Assembly (NCBI GenBank): GCA_045657625.1
Contig: JAZOTM010000023.1
Coordinates: 1-64,000 of the forward strand
Origin: JAZOTM01 sp045657625
GTDB lineage: Bacteria; Bacillota; Clostridia; Lachnospirales; Lachnospiraceae
Direction of reading: 5' to 3'
Length of the DNA: 64,000 bases
Part shown: piece by piece, positions 42,312 through 52,022 of the stretch
Layout: each line of letters begins with the position of its first letter
Numbering within the stretch: position 1 is the first letter of the stretch
Notes under the pieces: model-generated
Seen by the model: only the letters and a program-made list of their open reading frames with translations
Database searches by the model: none
What the model was told of the DNA's origin: nothing
Program-made: the position numbers and the translations under genes

Positions 42312-43859
42312 ATGGAAAAATTACGAAATATTTGGAAAAAAGAATACGGAGTCGGCATAGCCGGATTCCTGGTGATGTTGGTGGCTTGGGGATTTACCAT
42401 GCAGTGGGTTTCCAAGTACAGCACCGGGTGGGATGCCTTTCGTAAGGTGACGACCGTGCTTGGAATTCTCCTATTTATTACGGTTTGTGTGGCTTTCGTA
42501 TGTTTGAAAATAAAAAAAGTGGCTCTGGAATATGTCTTTGTGCTTGTGACACTGGTATTTAGCATAGGATATAATCTGATGATTCCGGTGTATGCAGTAC
42601 CGGATGAGGAATATCATTTAAGCGTAGCTTATGCGGTGGCGGGCAACTTAATGGGTTGGTCCACAGAGGACATTGATACGGAGATTTTAAGAACGGTGGA
42701 AGCAGAGACTACTTTGCAGGGTTCCGGAATCGCCCATGACTACTACAACAGCTATTTTTCTTCTTTGAAGGAGCGAGTAAGTGATGGTGAAACGGTAGAA
42801 GTATCTTACAGTTATAATACAGAAGTACCACATATTTTATATTTGCCTGCAGCAGTGGGAATTGCCCTTGGCAGAGTGTTGCATTTGGGCGTGGCTGCTA
42901 CGGTGACCTTGGGACGATTCTTTAATATGTTGGTTTATTTGGTAGCAGGCTTTTTGGCCCTTCGTTTGTTACCTATGCGAAAAGAACTGTTGCTTCTCAT
43001 CATGACTTTCCCGGAGACGTTACAGGAAGTCAATGGCATTAGTAGTGATAGTCCCATTTTTTCCATGGCCTTTTTGGCAACCGCGTTGTTGATAAACTTG
43101 GCTTACAAGGAAAAAGATGTGGAAATCAAAGAAAAGAAGACCATTGGAAAACTGGTAATGTTGTTTCTATTGTTGTTCCTATTGGCAAAATGCAAATACG
43201 GTGCTTGCGTACCATTTGCAGCCTTGGTGCTTTTATTGGTATTCCGGAAAAAAGGAACCAAGCTTTCGAAGGCTTCACTTGGAATCGGAGGAGCAGCAGT
43301 GGTGCTTGGTTTTATTCCAAGTTTGGCAAAGGCGTTTACCGGAAATTATTTGGTGAATTCCGCCAATCCATACTACACGGTTTCCTATGTGTTGACACAT
43401 CCTTATGAGATGTTTTTACTGTTGGGAAATACTTGGAATCGCTATTTTGACAATTATTTTGCGCAAATGTTTGGGAGTTCCTTGGGATGGTATGAATTCC
43501 ATATTCCGCTCTATTTGATCTATGGATTATTTGTAATCTTGGTATTATATCTCATGCTTGGAATGGAGGATTCCATGGTGCCAAGTAGAAAAGAAAAGAT
43601 TTGTATTGGTCTTGTAGCTGTTTGTGGCATGGGATTTGCAGTAGCAGGTATGCTGATTGGAAATACCCCAGCAGGAACAGATTACGTGGTAGGTGTGCAG
43701 GGACGTTACTTTTTGCCCTATTTGTTCTTATTTTTCCTTTTGTTTACACCGAAGGTATTTCGTGTGGAAAATCGGGAAGAAACAGGAAAGACCTTAACAT
43801 TTGCGGCCTTTATATTATATTTTTTGATGTTTTTAACATTGTTTTTGCGAGCATATTAA
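42312..43859 (+). CDS. DUF2142 membrane protein, short form (copy 4 of 6)
   Basis: A 515-residue protein with about twelve membrane segments and no beta domain. The acidic motif reads VPDEEYHLS near residue 97, and GVQGRYFLP lies near 461. Its layout matches the gene before it, with similar length and spacing, suggesting an old tandem duplication, but the proteins have diverged strongly, so different substrates are likely. AAAGGTGAGAG precedes the ATG. Confidence 0.78.
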   Translation: MEKLRNIWKKEYGVGIAGFLVMLVAWGFTMQWVSKYSTGWDAFRKVTTVLGILLFITVCVAFVCLKIKKVALEYVFVLVTLVFSIGYNLMIPVYAVPDEEYHLSVAYAVAGNLMGWSTEDIDTEILRTVEAETTLQGSGIAHDYYNSYFSSLKERVSDGETVEVSYSYNTEVPHILYLPAAVGIALGRVLHLGVAATVTLGRFFNMLVYLVAGFLALRLLPMRKELLLLIMTFPETLQEVNGISSDSPIFSMAFLATALLINLAYKEKDVEIKEKKTIGKLVMLFLLLFLLAKCKYGACVPFAALVLLLVFRKKGTKLSKASLGIGGAAVVLGFIPSLAKAFTGNYLVNSANPYYTVSYVLTHPYEMFLLLGNTWNRYFDNYFAQMFGSSLGWYEFHIPLYLIYGLFVILVLYLMLGMEDSMVPSRKEKICIGLVAVCGMGFAVAGMLIGNTPAGTDYVVGVQGRYFLPYLFLFFLLFTPKVFRVENREETGKTLTFAAFILYFLMFLTLFLRAY

Positions 43860-43878
43860 GATGGGAGGCTTCGATGAA

Positions 43879-45792
43879 ATGAAGAAGCATGTTTGGAATT
43901 TAGGATGGCTTTTGGGAATTGCCCTGGTGATTTTCCTATATATGATTTGTAAAGTACGGTTTGAAGTAGGGACCTACGTGTATTCCTATAGTTCCGATTG
44001 TTATACGGAGCAGTTGCAGGATGGAGATTCGGAATCGGTAGAATTTACCTTCTGGGAAGATACTACAGTAAAAAATCTACAGTTTGCCTTTGTAACCTAC
44101 GGTGTTTCAGACCAGGCAGGAGAGATTCAGGTAGAAGTGGTTTCTGAGGATTCCGGTGAGACCGTTGCTACCGGTAGTATTACAGTGAGTGACATTACTG
44201 AATGGGCTTGGACAGAAGTAAACTTCGATACACCGGTATCTGCAGCAAATGGAGAAACCTGGGTGGTGACATTGACAGCAGTAGACTTCACAGAGGACAA
44301 TGCCCTTTCAATCGCCCAGTCTTCTGATGGCAATTTGGGACTACGTATGGACTCCGGCATTTGGGATGCCTTCCAGAAATTGTTTGTGATTTTTAGTCTC
44401 TTGGTATTCGCGTTAATTCTATTTGCGTATTTGGCGTTTTTTGTTTACCACGTAAAAATCGAATATGTCTTTGTGGTGTGCTTTACCACCATGGCTTTGA
44501 TTTTTAACGTGATGGTTCCTGCAAAGTTGGGACCGGATGAGGCGGCTCACTTAAATACGGTATACAAGATTTCTGAGAATCTGATGGGATGGGAATCCTC
44601 TGCAGATGATAAAGAAGTCATTACAGAGGAAGAAGCAGAAAATGGTTTGAGCATTGACGCTCCAAATGAAACATACTACAACAACTATATCAGTTGGTTG
44701 ACTTCTAAGTCTTCGGACGAATCTCAGACAGAACAGAGTTACTGGGGTTCTCAGGAAAATCCGCAGATTACTTATTTTATGGCGGCGCTGGGAATAGTTG
44801 TAGGTAGACTTTTACATTTATCTGCAGCAGGCATTATTACTGTCGGTCGTATGTTTAGCTTTATTCCGGTATTGTTGCTTTTGTTTTACGCGATTAAGCG
44901 CACGCCTGTGGGCAAAGAAATCATTTTCGTATTGGCTCTGGTACCTTCTATGGTACAGGAAGCGACTACCATCAATGCAGATGGCATCGATATTGCCATG
45001 AGTATTGCCTTGACTGCGGCAGTGCTTCGCGTAGCCTATGGCGAAAAGGATAAATTCCGTTATTTAGATTACGGTTTGATTGTGCTTCTTTCTTACATTT
45101 TATCCAGATGTAAGTTTGGGGCATTGGTGCCAATGGCAATGTTGCCATTACTTCTCTTTTTCCGTTATCGTAAATCTACGGAAAAGGAAGAGCGTATTTT
45201 AAAATATGCAGGTTTGGCATTACCGATTGTTTGTGTGTTGTTCGGATTTTTGCCATTAATCAGCACTACAGTGACGGCATATAGTCAGGATTTGTGGACA
45301 GAATACTATAGTTTCTCTGATATTTTGGCTAATCCAAAACACATTTTCTATATGATTATCAATACCATTCATACCAACATGGACTTCTACCTCTTGAGTA
45401 TGGGAGGTACTTACCTTGGATGGATGAATATTATTTTGCCACAGCATATTTCTGTCATTATGATTGTGCTTGTACTTTTATCCGCAGTACCGACAGAAGT
45501 AGAAGCCAAGTTCCTCAGCGGAAAAGCTCGTCTTTACATGTTCTTGGTAGGACTTGCAGGTATTGGATGCTCTGTAGGTGGTATGTTAATCGGATGGACC
45601 ACTTTGGATTCGGAGGTCATCAATGGAGTCCAAGGAAGATATTTCCTTCCGTTTGTGGTATTATTAGCATTAGCAATCCGCCCGGGAAAAATCTTGGTGG
45701 AGGAAGGTGGCACTTATCGCAAAAAAGTATGTATGGCCATTGTATGGGTACAGCTTTTGGTAGTGTCAGCATTATTTATTCGTGCGTTATAA
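43879..45792 (+). CDS. DUF2142 membrane protein with beta domain (copy 5 of 6)
   Basis: The 637-residue form starts at 43879, ten bases after GGGAGG; an in-frame ATG at 43861 would place that site inside the gene. One membrane helix, an outer beta domain (about 30-150, LQDGDSESVEFTFWED onward) and about ten membrane segments follow. The motif GPDEAAHLN is near residue 217 and GVQGRYFLP near 582. The beta domain is related to that of copy 2, including the NLGLRM/NLSLRT end, so this domain is a reused module, perhaps for binding sugar chains. Confidence 0.8.
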   Translation: MKKHVWNLGWLLGIALVIFLYMICKVRFEVGTYVYSYSSDCYTEQLQDGDSESVEFTFWEDTTVKNLQFAFVTYGVSDQAGEIQVEVVSEDSGETVATGSITVSDITEWAWTEVNFDTPVSAANGETWVVTLTAVDFTEDNALSIAQSSDGNLGLRMDSGIWDAFQKLFVIFSLLVFALILFAYLAFFVYHVKIEYVFVVCFTTMALIFNVMVPAKLGPDEAAHLNTVYKISENLMGWESSADDKEVITEEEAENGLSIDAPNETYYNNYISWLTSKSSDESQTEQSYWGSQENPQITYFMAALGIVVGRLLHLSAAGIITVGRMFSFIPVLLLLFYAIKRTPVGKEIIFVLALVPSMVQEATTINADGIDIAMSIALTAAVLRVAYGEKDKFRYLDYGLIVLLSYILSRCKFGALVPMAMLPLLLFFRYRKSTEKEERILKYAGLALPIVCVLFGFLPLISTTVTAYSQDLWTEYYSFSDILANPKHIFYMIINTIHTNMDFYLLSMGGTYLGWMNIILPQHISVIMIVLVLLSAVPTEVEAKFLSGKARLYMFLVGLAGIGCSVGGMLIGWTTLDSEVINGVQGRYFLPFVVLLALAIRPGKILVEEGGTYRKKVCMAIVWVQLLVVSALFIRAL

Positions 45793-45802
45793 TGAGGATG
45801 TT

Positions 45803-48514
45803 ATGAACGAAAAGTATATGTTTCAAATTGATGAATGTAAATATTTCAAAAAAATAGACGGTAGCAAAACGCAGCTGTATCTTTCCGGCTGGTGTTTTGA
45901 TAAGGATACGGAACGCAGTGTGCAATTGGCACTGCGTTACCGTTTTTTGGATGGAAAAGAAGGTCTTGCGACTCCAAGTGTAGAGGAAGTGGTCACCCAG
46001 CGAAAAGATGTGGCGGACATGTACGATTTGGAAGAAGAGAAAATCGGATTCCAGATGACTTTGACAGCAGACTTTGATTTGGATGAGGTGCTGGAGGAGA
46101 TTTGCGTGCAGGTGTCAGAGCCAAATTTTGCAGACCAAAGGGATGCGGTCACAGATACTGTAACTGCAGATACAGAGTCCGCAGCCAAAACGTCCAAAGT
46201 TTCAGAGTCCACAGATGTTGTGCCCGCAGAGAATGTGGCTGTAGATACCAGGAAGGAAGAGGTTTTATATCAACTTACCGGAAAAGACATCCTTACCAAG
46301 GCAGTCGACAATGTTCACTACTTTGAGGATCAGTTTGCCCTCAACGATACGGTGATTCGTATGGCAGGCTGGGGATATCTCAGTGATTTACACAAGGAAT
46401 ATCGCCCCCTTATGGTTTGGGCCAGAGATTCCAAGACCAAGGAAACCGTGGCAAAGGCAGAATACATGATTCGTCAGGATATCATCAGTCTGTTTGATAA
46501 GCCGGAGGATCAGAATCGCCAGTGGGGCTTTTTCTTACTTTTAGATTTAAAAGAGCATCCGGATTGTGAGATATGCTTTGGAGAAGAGACCTGCAACAAG
46601 GTGAAGGCCGTGAATTTATACGACCTACAAAGAGAAAAAAGAGAGAAACGACGTGTCTATAAAAATCGTTTGGACATGATGCTGCATGGAGATGCAGACC
46701 TGCGCAAGGACGATGCCTATTATAAAAAGCATTTGTCTACGGAAGCGTACCAAGAGATTTTACAGAAACGTTTTCAAAATAAAGATGTGGATTATGATGT
46801 ATGGATTCGTCGTCACAGTGCCACAGAAAAGGAATTGAAACGTCAGCGTCTGGCCTGTAAGGATGTCATGGAGGATAGCAAATATCCATTGGTTTCCATT
46901 GCAGTGCCGGCATACCGTACACCGGTGAAGTTCTTGAAGGAAATGATTGATTCGGTGAAGGCACAGACCTATCCGAAGTGGGAACTTTGCATTGCAGATG
47001 GTTCTTTGAATGACAGTATTTTACCTACGTTACAGGAATATGCGGCAGCAGACAGTCGCGTGAAATTCCGTACCTTAGAGGACAATTTTGGAATTTCCGG
47101 AAATACCAATGAGGCGTTGAAACTTGCCACCGGAGATTATATTTCCCTTTTGGATCATGATGACATTTTGACTCCGGATGCCTTATATGAAATGGTGAAG
47201 TGCGTCATGGAAACCGGCGCGGACTGTCTTTATTCTGATGAAGACAAGGTGGATTTTTCCTTAGAGGATTATTTTGAACCTCATTTCAAACCGGATTTCA
47301 ACTTGGATATGCTTCGTAGTTGCAACTATATCTGTCATTTCTTCATGGTAAGAAAAGATGTTTTGGAGCGGGCGGGATTATTCCGAGATGCTTATGATGG
47401 CTCACAGGATTTTGATTTTATCTTGCGTTGTACCGGTGAAGCAACTCAGGTACAGCATGTGCGAAAAATGTTGTATCACTGGAGAAGCCATGCAGCTTCG
47501 ACTGCCATGAATCCGGAAAACAAAATGTATTGTTATGAAGCCGGTCGTGAAGCGATTCTTACGGAGTTGAAAAAACAGGGTTACGAAGGTGCTACTGTTC
47601 GAAACTACACCAGACTGGGCTATTATGAACCTATTTACCCGGTACCGGCAAATGTGAAAGTGTCTGTGGTACTGCCGGAGGAGAGCAAGGGATTTTTCGA
47701 GGAAATCTGTGAAGCTCAGGTTGAAGCAGTGCGGCGTAGAATAGAGCAACTCGAGGCAACTAAGCTTGAGACAGAGAGGGTTGAGAGCGAGCAGTATGAA
47801 ACAGTGCAGTCTCGAGAGCAACAATCGCAGTTAGAACAGACCAAGACTGAAAGCCCTCAAGAGCAACAAGCTCAGGTAGAATCAGCAGGTAAGGAATTTG
47901 AGATTCTCACCTACAAAAAAGAAGACGAACTGGCAGAACGTTTGCCGGAAATTTTAGCACAGACCACAGGAGATGCCATTCTCTTTATTCATGGGGATTT
48001 AAGAGATGCCAGCGAGGGCTGGATCAATCGACTCCTTGGCAATGTTATGCGTGACGAAGTGGGCATTGTGGCTCCAATGGTATACAACGAAATCGGTCGT
48101 ATTTCTTCCTCCGGAAAGGTTTTGTATCGTGATGGAAGAATTCGAGATTTGTTTAAAGGTATTTTAAAAGAAGAACCGGGCTATGCAGCACACGCTTTGA
48201 TGCAGCAGAATGTATCTATGCTTTCTCCAAATTGTTTTATGATGCGTCGAGAATTGTTGGAACAGTTCCATTTTGGAAAAGATGCCATTTCCTTTGGAGA
48301 GGGGGATACCCCCATGCATGTCATGGCTTATCTTTGCCATCAGGCGACACAGGCAGGAAAACTTTTGGTTTATACCCCATTTGTACAGGTAAAAGAAAAG
48401 GAATCGCCCATATCTGAGGATATCCGGATTCCGGGACTTGCCACAAATCATGCAGATCCTTATTATCATCCGGATTTTGATGAGGATGGGGATGTATTTA
48501 CCTTGTGTCTGTAA
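45803..48514 (+). CDS. Very large family 2 glycosyltransferase with two beta domains and a Gln/Glu-rich insert
   Basis: This 903-residue protein has two related N-terminal beta domains (about 5-110 and 165-270, each with a YLSGWCF or MAGWGYL-type strand), a GT2 domain (about 360-590; ISIAVPAYRT-like start, LLDHDDI near 450, SDEDKVD near 478) and a degenerate GT-like C-terminus (about 695-880). Between them lies a hydrophilic, Gln/Glu-rich stretch (about 633-693). GAGGA precedes the ATG at 45803, favoured over an upstream GTG. The organisation suggests a multi-modular polymerising or linking enzyme. Substrates are unknown. Confidence 0.83.
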   Translation: MNEKYMFQIDECKYFKKIDGSKTQLYLSGWCFDKDTERSVQLALRYRFLDGKEGLATPSVEEVVTQRKDVADMYDLEEEKIGFQMTLTADFDLDEVLEEICVQVSEPNFADQRDAVTDTVTADTESAAKTSKVSESTDVVPAENVAVDTRKEEVLYQLTGKDILTKAVDNVHYFEDQFALNDTVIRMAGWGYLSDLHKEYRPLMVWARDSKTKETVAKAEYMIRQDIISLFDKPEDQNRQWGFFLLLDLKEHPDCEICFGEETCNKVKAVNLYDLQREKREKRRVYKNRLDMMLHGDADLRKDDAYYKKHLSTEAYQEILQKRFQNKDVDYDVWIRRHSATEKELKRQRLACKDVMEDSKYPLVSIAVPAYRTPVKFLKEMIDSVKAQTYPKWELCIADGSLNDSILPTLQEYAAADSRVKFRTLEDNFGISGNTNEALKLATGDYISLLDHDDILTPDALYEMVKCVMETGADCLYSDEDKVDFSLEDYFEPHFKPDFNLDMLRSCNYICHFFMVRKDVLERAGLFRDAYDGSQDFDFILRCTGEATQVQHVRKMLYHWRSHAASTAMNPENKMYCYEAGREAILTELKKQGYEGATVRNYTRLGYYEPIYPVPANVKVSVVLPEESKGFFEEICEAQVEAVRRRIEQLEATKLETERVESEQYETVQSREQQSQLEQTKTESPQEQQAQVESAGKEFEILTYKKEDELAERLPEILAQTTGDAILFIHGDLRDASEGWINRLLGNVMRDEVGIVAPMVYNEIGRISSSGKVLYRDGRIRDLFKGILKEEPGYAAHALMQQNVSMLSPNCFMMRRELLEQFHFGKDAISFGEGDTPMHVMAYLCHQATQAGKLLVYTPFVQVKEKESPISEDIRIPGLATNHADPYYHPDFDEDGDVFTLCL

Positions 48515-48605
48515 GTGGCGGGAAAGTACGTTGAGAGACAAAGCTGGTGCTGGGTCCTGATGGACATACTGCCGGTAGAAAGAATAAAAAAGGGATGTTT
48601 TGACT

Positions 48606-50723
48606 ATGAATAAGAAAACAATATTCCGAGGCGTTTTGCTCATATTGGGAGTGGTGTTGCTGTCTCTTGGAATCGAAATCTTCGGTTTTGAGTGGAAGTC
48701 TATCACTTCTCCAAAGAGCTCCTATACTTACAACCTAGAAGATGGAGAAATCATTGAGAACCCACTGGAGGGCCGTACCGTATATATGGCGGCGGGAGAT
48801 ACCATTTCCCAAACCGATGATTATTCAGAAAATATTTACGATGAGCCGGTATTTTATCGTTTTTCTTTTCCCTCAGAGTTTTTAAATGAAGTTACACTTT
48901 ATGCAAATGCGGAAGTGGATTTGGAGTACACTGTCTTGGTGGAAACCGTATCTACTTACGGAGAAGAAAAGTTGACCTATTTGGATGATACTACGAGCTC
49001 CGTCCTTGGAGTGGGCGTCACAGAGGTGCGAGATACCTGCAATGCCATCGTGATTGAAATCGAAGCAGAGGATGCAGCAAGTATTACATCTGTCACCTTT
49101 GCCAATCATTACCAGTTCCATGCAGCTCGCTTTTTACTAATCCTTGCAATTATGACCACCATCGCCATGGTGATCTTTGCAAAGGAATGGATGGAGAAAA
49201 AATTACATTTGGTATTCTTGGTGTCAGGCCTATTATTTGGAATTGCCATGACTTTTTCTCATGGAATCACAGGTATGTGCTGGGATGAACAGGTACATTT
49301 TTCTTGTATTTACCAGATGTCCTATTCTGATTTGGTACCTCAGACAGAAAGTTATTTGGCTTATGCAAATCTGACTTTGCCGGAGGGGAATACTCTGACA
49401 GAGTATGCCTTGATTTCTGAATGGGCGGACAGTCACAATGATGAAAGCACAGCTACTTGGGCAGAACATGATTATCCTTATACCACAGTGTATGGACGTG
49501 TTGGGTACAGTGTACAGGCTTTGACCTGGAAAATCGCAAGACACTTTGGGGCCTCCTTTAGCTGGTGTATTTATCTGGCAAATCTGGCCAATTTAGTCAT
49601 GTATATAGGATTTGCTGCCTTGGCAATCAAGTATGCAAAGATTGGAAAACGTTTGATGTTTTTTATTGCTCTCATGCCGGTACAGTTATTATTGGCAACA
49701 GCCTTTAGCTATGATGCCTTTATGAACTGCTTGGTATTATTTGGTTTTGCTTTATTTAGTGAAGAATACCTGAGTAAAGATACTATTTCTTATAAGAGAC
49801 TAGCCGTTGCTTTATTGGTTACTATGATTGGCACCATACCAAAGGCTATTTATTTCCCATTGGTATTACTTTTCCTGTTTTTACCAAAGGAAAAATTTGC
49901 GTCTAAGAAGGAAAGAGGAATCTATTTTGCCATTGTGATTGGTCTTTCCCTGATTTTGGCAGCAACTTTTGTATTGCCGACTTTAGCTTCCGGCAGCGGC
50001 GGTGTGGATCTCTATTCAGATCCAAGACGTGCCACAGCCAATACTTATCAGCAGTTGATGTTGGTATTACATCATCCGTTGAAGTATGCGAAGTTATTGG
50101 TTTCCAATGTTCTTACCTGGCAGGCGCCATTCCTGCTTGGTATGAAACCCTGGACCAACCTGGTATATTCCGGCATGTACTCCGGCACCGGACTTTATGT
50201 TATTCCTTTGATTTTGACTTTCTTGGCACTGACTCAGGGAACAATGGACACGGATGAAAAAGGTACACCGGTGATTGAAGTGCTGACAAAGAAATGCGAA
50301 GAATCTCAGGATGTTGCAAAGGATGTAAACAAAGAGAAGGAAGTAAGTGACATAAAGGACGTAGAAAACGGTTCACATAAGAAGTTTGGAGGTCGATTCG
50401 GAATTTTGGGATGGAAGAATTGGTCTCATCTTAGTCGTTTCAAATTACTTACTGGGCTTCTTGTATTCGCGACAGAGTGCTTGGTATGGACCTCTATGTA
50501 CCTTGCTTTTAATCCCGTGGGAGTCGAACGAATCAAGGGCATGCAGGGAAGATATTTGTTTGTCTTTGTATGGCCCATTGTATTGCTGTTCCTCAATGGA
50601 AAGGTCCGTTGTAGCTTAAAACAATTGACTTATAATCGTATTGTTGTAGCCGCTGCAGGATATGTAGCCTTTATCACTATGTATATGGTTTATTATTCCG
50701 GTTTGTGGATGAATGTGATTTAA
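48606..50723 (+). CDS. DUF2142 membrane protein, most diverged (copy 6 of 6)
   Basis: A 705-residue protein with an N-terminal membrane helix, an outer beta region (about 35-175) and about eleven membrane segments. The acidic loop motif is changed from PDE to CWDEQVHFS near residue 225 and the late motif to GMQGRYLF near 645. A hydrophilic loop of about 65 residues (around 555-620, lysine- and glutamate-rich) interrupts the last membrane block. It is the last gene of the main polysaccharide unit. It may belong to the same fold with another role. Confidence 0.72.
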   Translation: MNKKTIFRGVLLILGVVLLSLGIEIFGFEWKSITSPKSSYTYNLEDGEIIENPLEGRTVYMAAGDTISQTDDYSENIYDEPVFYRFSFPSEFLNEVTLYANAEVDLEYTVLVETVSTYGEEKLTYLDDTTSSVLGVGVTEVRDTCNAIVIEIEAEDAASITSVTFANHYQFHAARFLLILAIMTTIAMVIFAKEWMEKKLHLVFLVSGLLFGIAMTFSHGITGMCWDEQVHFSCIYQMSYSDLVPQTESYLAYANLTLPEGNTLTEYALISEWADSHNDESTATWAEHDYPYTTVYGRVGYSVQALTWKIARHFGASFSWCIYLANLANLVMYIGFAALAIKYAKIGKRLMFFIALMPVQLLLATAFSYDAFMNCLVLFGFALFSEEYLSKDTISYKRLAVALLVTMIGTIPKAIYFPLVLLFLFLPKEKFASKKERGIYFAIVIGLSLILAATFVLPTLASGSGGVDLYSDPRRATANTYQQLMLVLHHPLKYAKLLVSNVLTWQAPFLLGMKPWTNLVYSGMYSGTGLYVIPLILTFLALTQGTMDTDEKGTPVIEVLTKKCEESQDVAKDVNKEKEVSDIKDVENGSHKKFGGRFGILGWKNWSHLSRFKLLTGLLVFATECLVWTSMYLAFNPVGVERIKGMQGRYLFVFVWPIVLLFLNGKVRCSLKQLTYNRIVVAAAGYVAFITMYMVYYSGLWMNVI

Positions 50724-50789
50724 TGAATTGGAATTCAAACTTGCAAGGAGTTCCGATATTTTTGAATTTTAAAAGGAATATGAGAGATA

Positions 50790-50813
50790 GAAAAGCGCCG
50801 CAAGGCGCTTTTC
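50790..50813 (+). terminator. Terminator of the polysaccharide locus
   Basis: A 10-bp perfect stem (GAAAAGCGCC with GGCGCTTTTC) is closed by a GCAA tetraloop; the 3' arm supplies a short T run. Confidence 0.65.
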
Positions 50814-50814
50814 T

Positions 50815-50886
50815 ATTGGGTGCTTCATGCTAATTGGGTGCTTCATGCTTATTGAGCGCTTAGTACTGATTGGGCGCTTAGTACTA
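50815..50886 (+). repeat. Four tandem 18-bp units
   Basis: Units start at 50815, 50833, 50851 and 50869. The first two read ATTGGGTGCTTCATGCTW and the last two ATTGRGCGCTTAGTACTR, so the array consists of two similar pairs. No spacer is present between units. Confidence 0.85.
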
Positions 50887-50906
50887 GGGAATATATATAA
50901 AGTGAG

Positions 50907-50957
50907 AAAATACCCTGTATGTAATTTTGTGTAGAAATAAAAAGTACAGGGTATTTT
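50907..50957 (+). terminator. Long inverted repeat, possible two-way terminator
   Basis: AAAATACCCTGTA (50907-50919) pairs perfectly with TACAGGGTATTTT (50945-50957) across 25 bases. A-rich and T-rich flanks allow termination in either direction. Confidence 0.55.
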
Positions 50958-51205
50958 TGGCTTTTTAAGGCGTGATACAGTATAAAATCGAATATGCATT
51001 CGCGAAGTAATGGGTGATTTTATGAAAAGCGTCTCCGCGCCGGTAATATCCGGAAATTTAGGAAGAATATGCATGCCAAAAAAGGTGTGAAGTACTGAGT
51101 AGAAAGTGGATTCTTTCTTTATTCCCTGTATGTTTCCAGCATGTCCCAGTATGTAGTTTTGTAGTATAATGGAATTATAAGTAGATGCAAAATAGGGGGA
51201 TTCAT

Positions 51206-51697
51206 ATGACAAGACGTGAACTTGAAATTACAGATTTAAAAGAAATAAGAGAAATCATGGATAAAGCATCTTATTTGCATTTGGGACTTGTGGATGATGG
51301 TATGCCTTACGTTCTACCTATGAATTACGGGGTATTTGAGGAAAATGGTGTATATCGTTTGTATTTACATGGAGCTACTACCGGACGAAAATTGGATGTG
51401 ATTCAAAAGAATCCCAATTGTTGTTTCACCATGGAATGTGAAATCAAGCCTTTTGCAGGGGAAGTCGCATGTCAATATGGCGTTTCTTATAAATGTCTGA
51501 TGGGAAAGGGGAAGATTCATATTGTAGATGATGTAGAAGAAAAGAAACAGGCCTTGTCTCTTTTAATGAAAACCCAGACAGGAAAAGACTTTACCTTTCA
51601 GGATAAGATGGTTTCTATTGTGAGTGTTATGCGAATTGATGTAGAAGAGATATCCGCAAAAGCACGCCCATTGCCAGCTGTGCACCGGGAAGAGTAG
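51206..51697 (+). CDS. Pyridoxamine 5'-phosphate oxidase-like flavin-binding protein (NimA-like)
   Basis: A 163-residue split-barrel protein. The segments ASYLHLGLVDDGMPYVLPMNY and LHGATTGRKLD are typical of the PNPOx-like subgroup that includes nitroimidazole reductase NimA; these bind FMN or haem and are cytoplasmic. AGGGGGA five bases before the ATG at 51206 supports this start over an in-frame codon at 51185. A drug-resistance role must not be assumed, since most members are of unknown substrate. It is a single-gene unit. Confidence 0.82.
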   Translation: MTRRELEITDLKEIREIMDKASYLHLGLVDDGMPYVLPMNYGVFEENGVYRLYLHGATTGRKLDVIQKNPNCCFTMECEIKPFAGEVACQYGVSYKCLMGKGKIHIVDDVEEKKQALSLLMKTQTGKDFTFQDKMVSIVSVMRIDVEEISAKARPLPAVHREE

Positions 51698-51710
51698 AAG
51701 GTTTGAATAT

Positions 51711-52022
51711 TTAAATATAATCAAATATACTTTGTATTGCATCAGTGATGTCTATGATATCGGGCATGTGAATATGATCCTTTATAGAATAACGACGTAT
51801 GGTCATATCTAAGAGTGTCATGTTTTCGCAATAAACATAGCCATTCGTTTTTTCTGTTTGAACCTCAATGTGTAATGCGCTAGCTGTAGAGTCGGTATTT
51901 ATTGGGCAGCCGATAATTTTTCCGCTTTTATTGAAAGTGTTTTTGCTTACAACCAATACAGATTTTTGAATGTTTTCGATTTTAAGAATATCTCCTTGAG
52001 ATATAGATTCGTTTATTACCAT
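51711..52022 (-). CDS. MazF/PemK-like toxin
   Basis: MazF-type toxins are sequence-specific RNA endonucleases. The 103-residue protein starts with a barrel strand (ISQGDILKIENIQKSVLVVSK), followed by GCPINTD and later MTLLDMTIRR, which fit the family loosely; the usual arginine-containing R-P-V segment after the first strands is changed. It overlaps the antitoxin gene upstream by 7 bases, the classic toxin-antitoxin layout. The weak match means activity is uncertain. Confidence 0.68.
   Translation of the reverse strand: MVINESISQGDILKIENIQKSVLVVSKNTFNKSGKIIGCPINTDSTASALHIEVQTEKTNGYVYCENMTLLDMTIRRYSIKDHIHMPDIIDITDAIQSIFDYI

Larger units (their letters stand above)
50724..51205. other. Intergenic region with hairpins and tandem repeats
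   Basis: This 482-base gap holds a terminator (50790-50813), four tandem 18-base units (50815-50886) and a long inverted repeat (50907-50957), listed separately. No credible gene is seen on either strand. TATAAT at 51165-51170 may be the -10 box of the next gene, without a clear -35 box. Confidence 0.6.

Noticed and set aside
18903..50723. Teichoic acid (TagGH) locus instead of an O-antigen-like locus
   Set aside because: No tag/tar glycerol- or ribitol-phosphate polymerase genes are present, the ATPase has a Wzt-type C-terminal domain, and all four rhamnose genes are here.
50815..50886. Short tandem repeats that could be mistaken for a CRISPR array
   Set aside because: The 18-base units directly abut each other with no spacers, and no cas genes are nearby.
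50769..51212. A 147-codon open frame on the - strand over the repeats
   Set aside because: It starts opposite the PNPOx-like gene start, has no family match or ribosome site, and its repeat tail is only the tandem array read backwards.
51206..51697. Calling the PNPOx-like gene a nitroimidazole resistance determinant
   Set aside because: Only the broad fold and family motifs are visible; most family members have no proven link to resistance.
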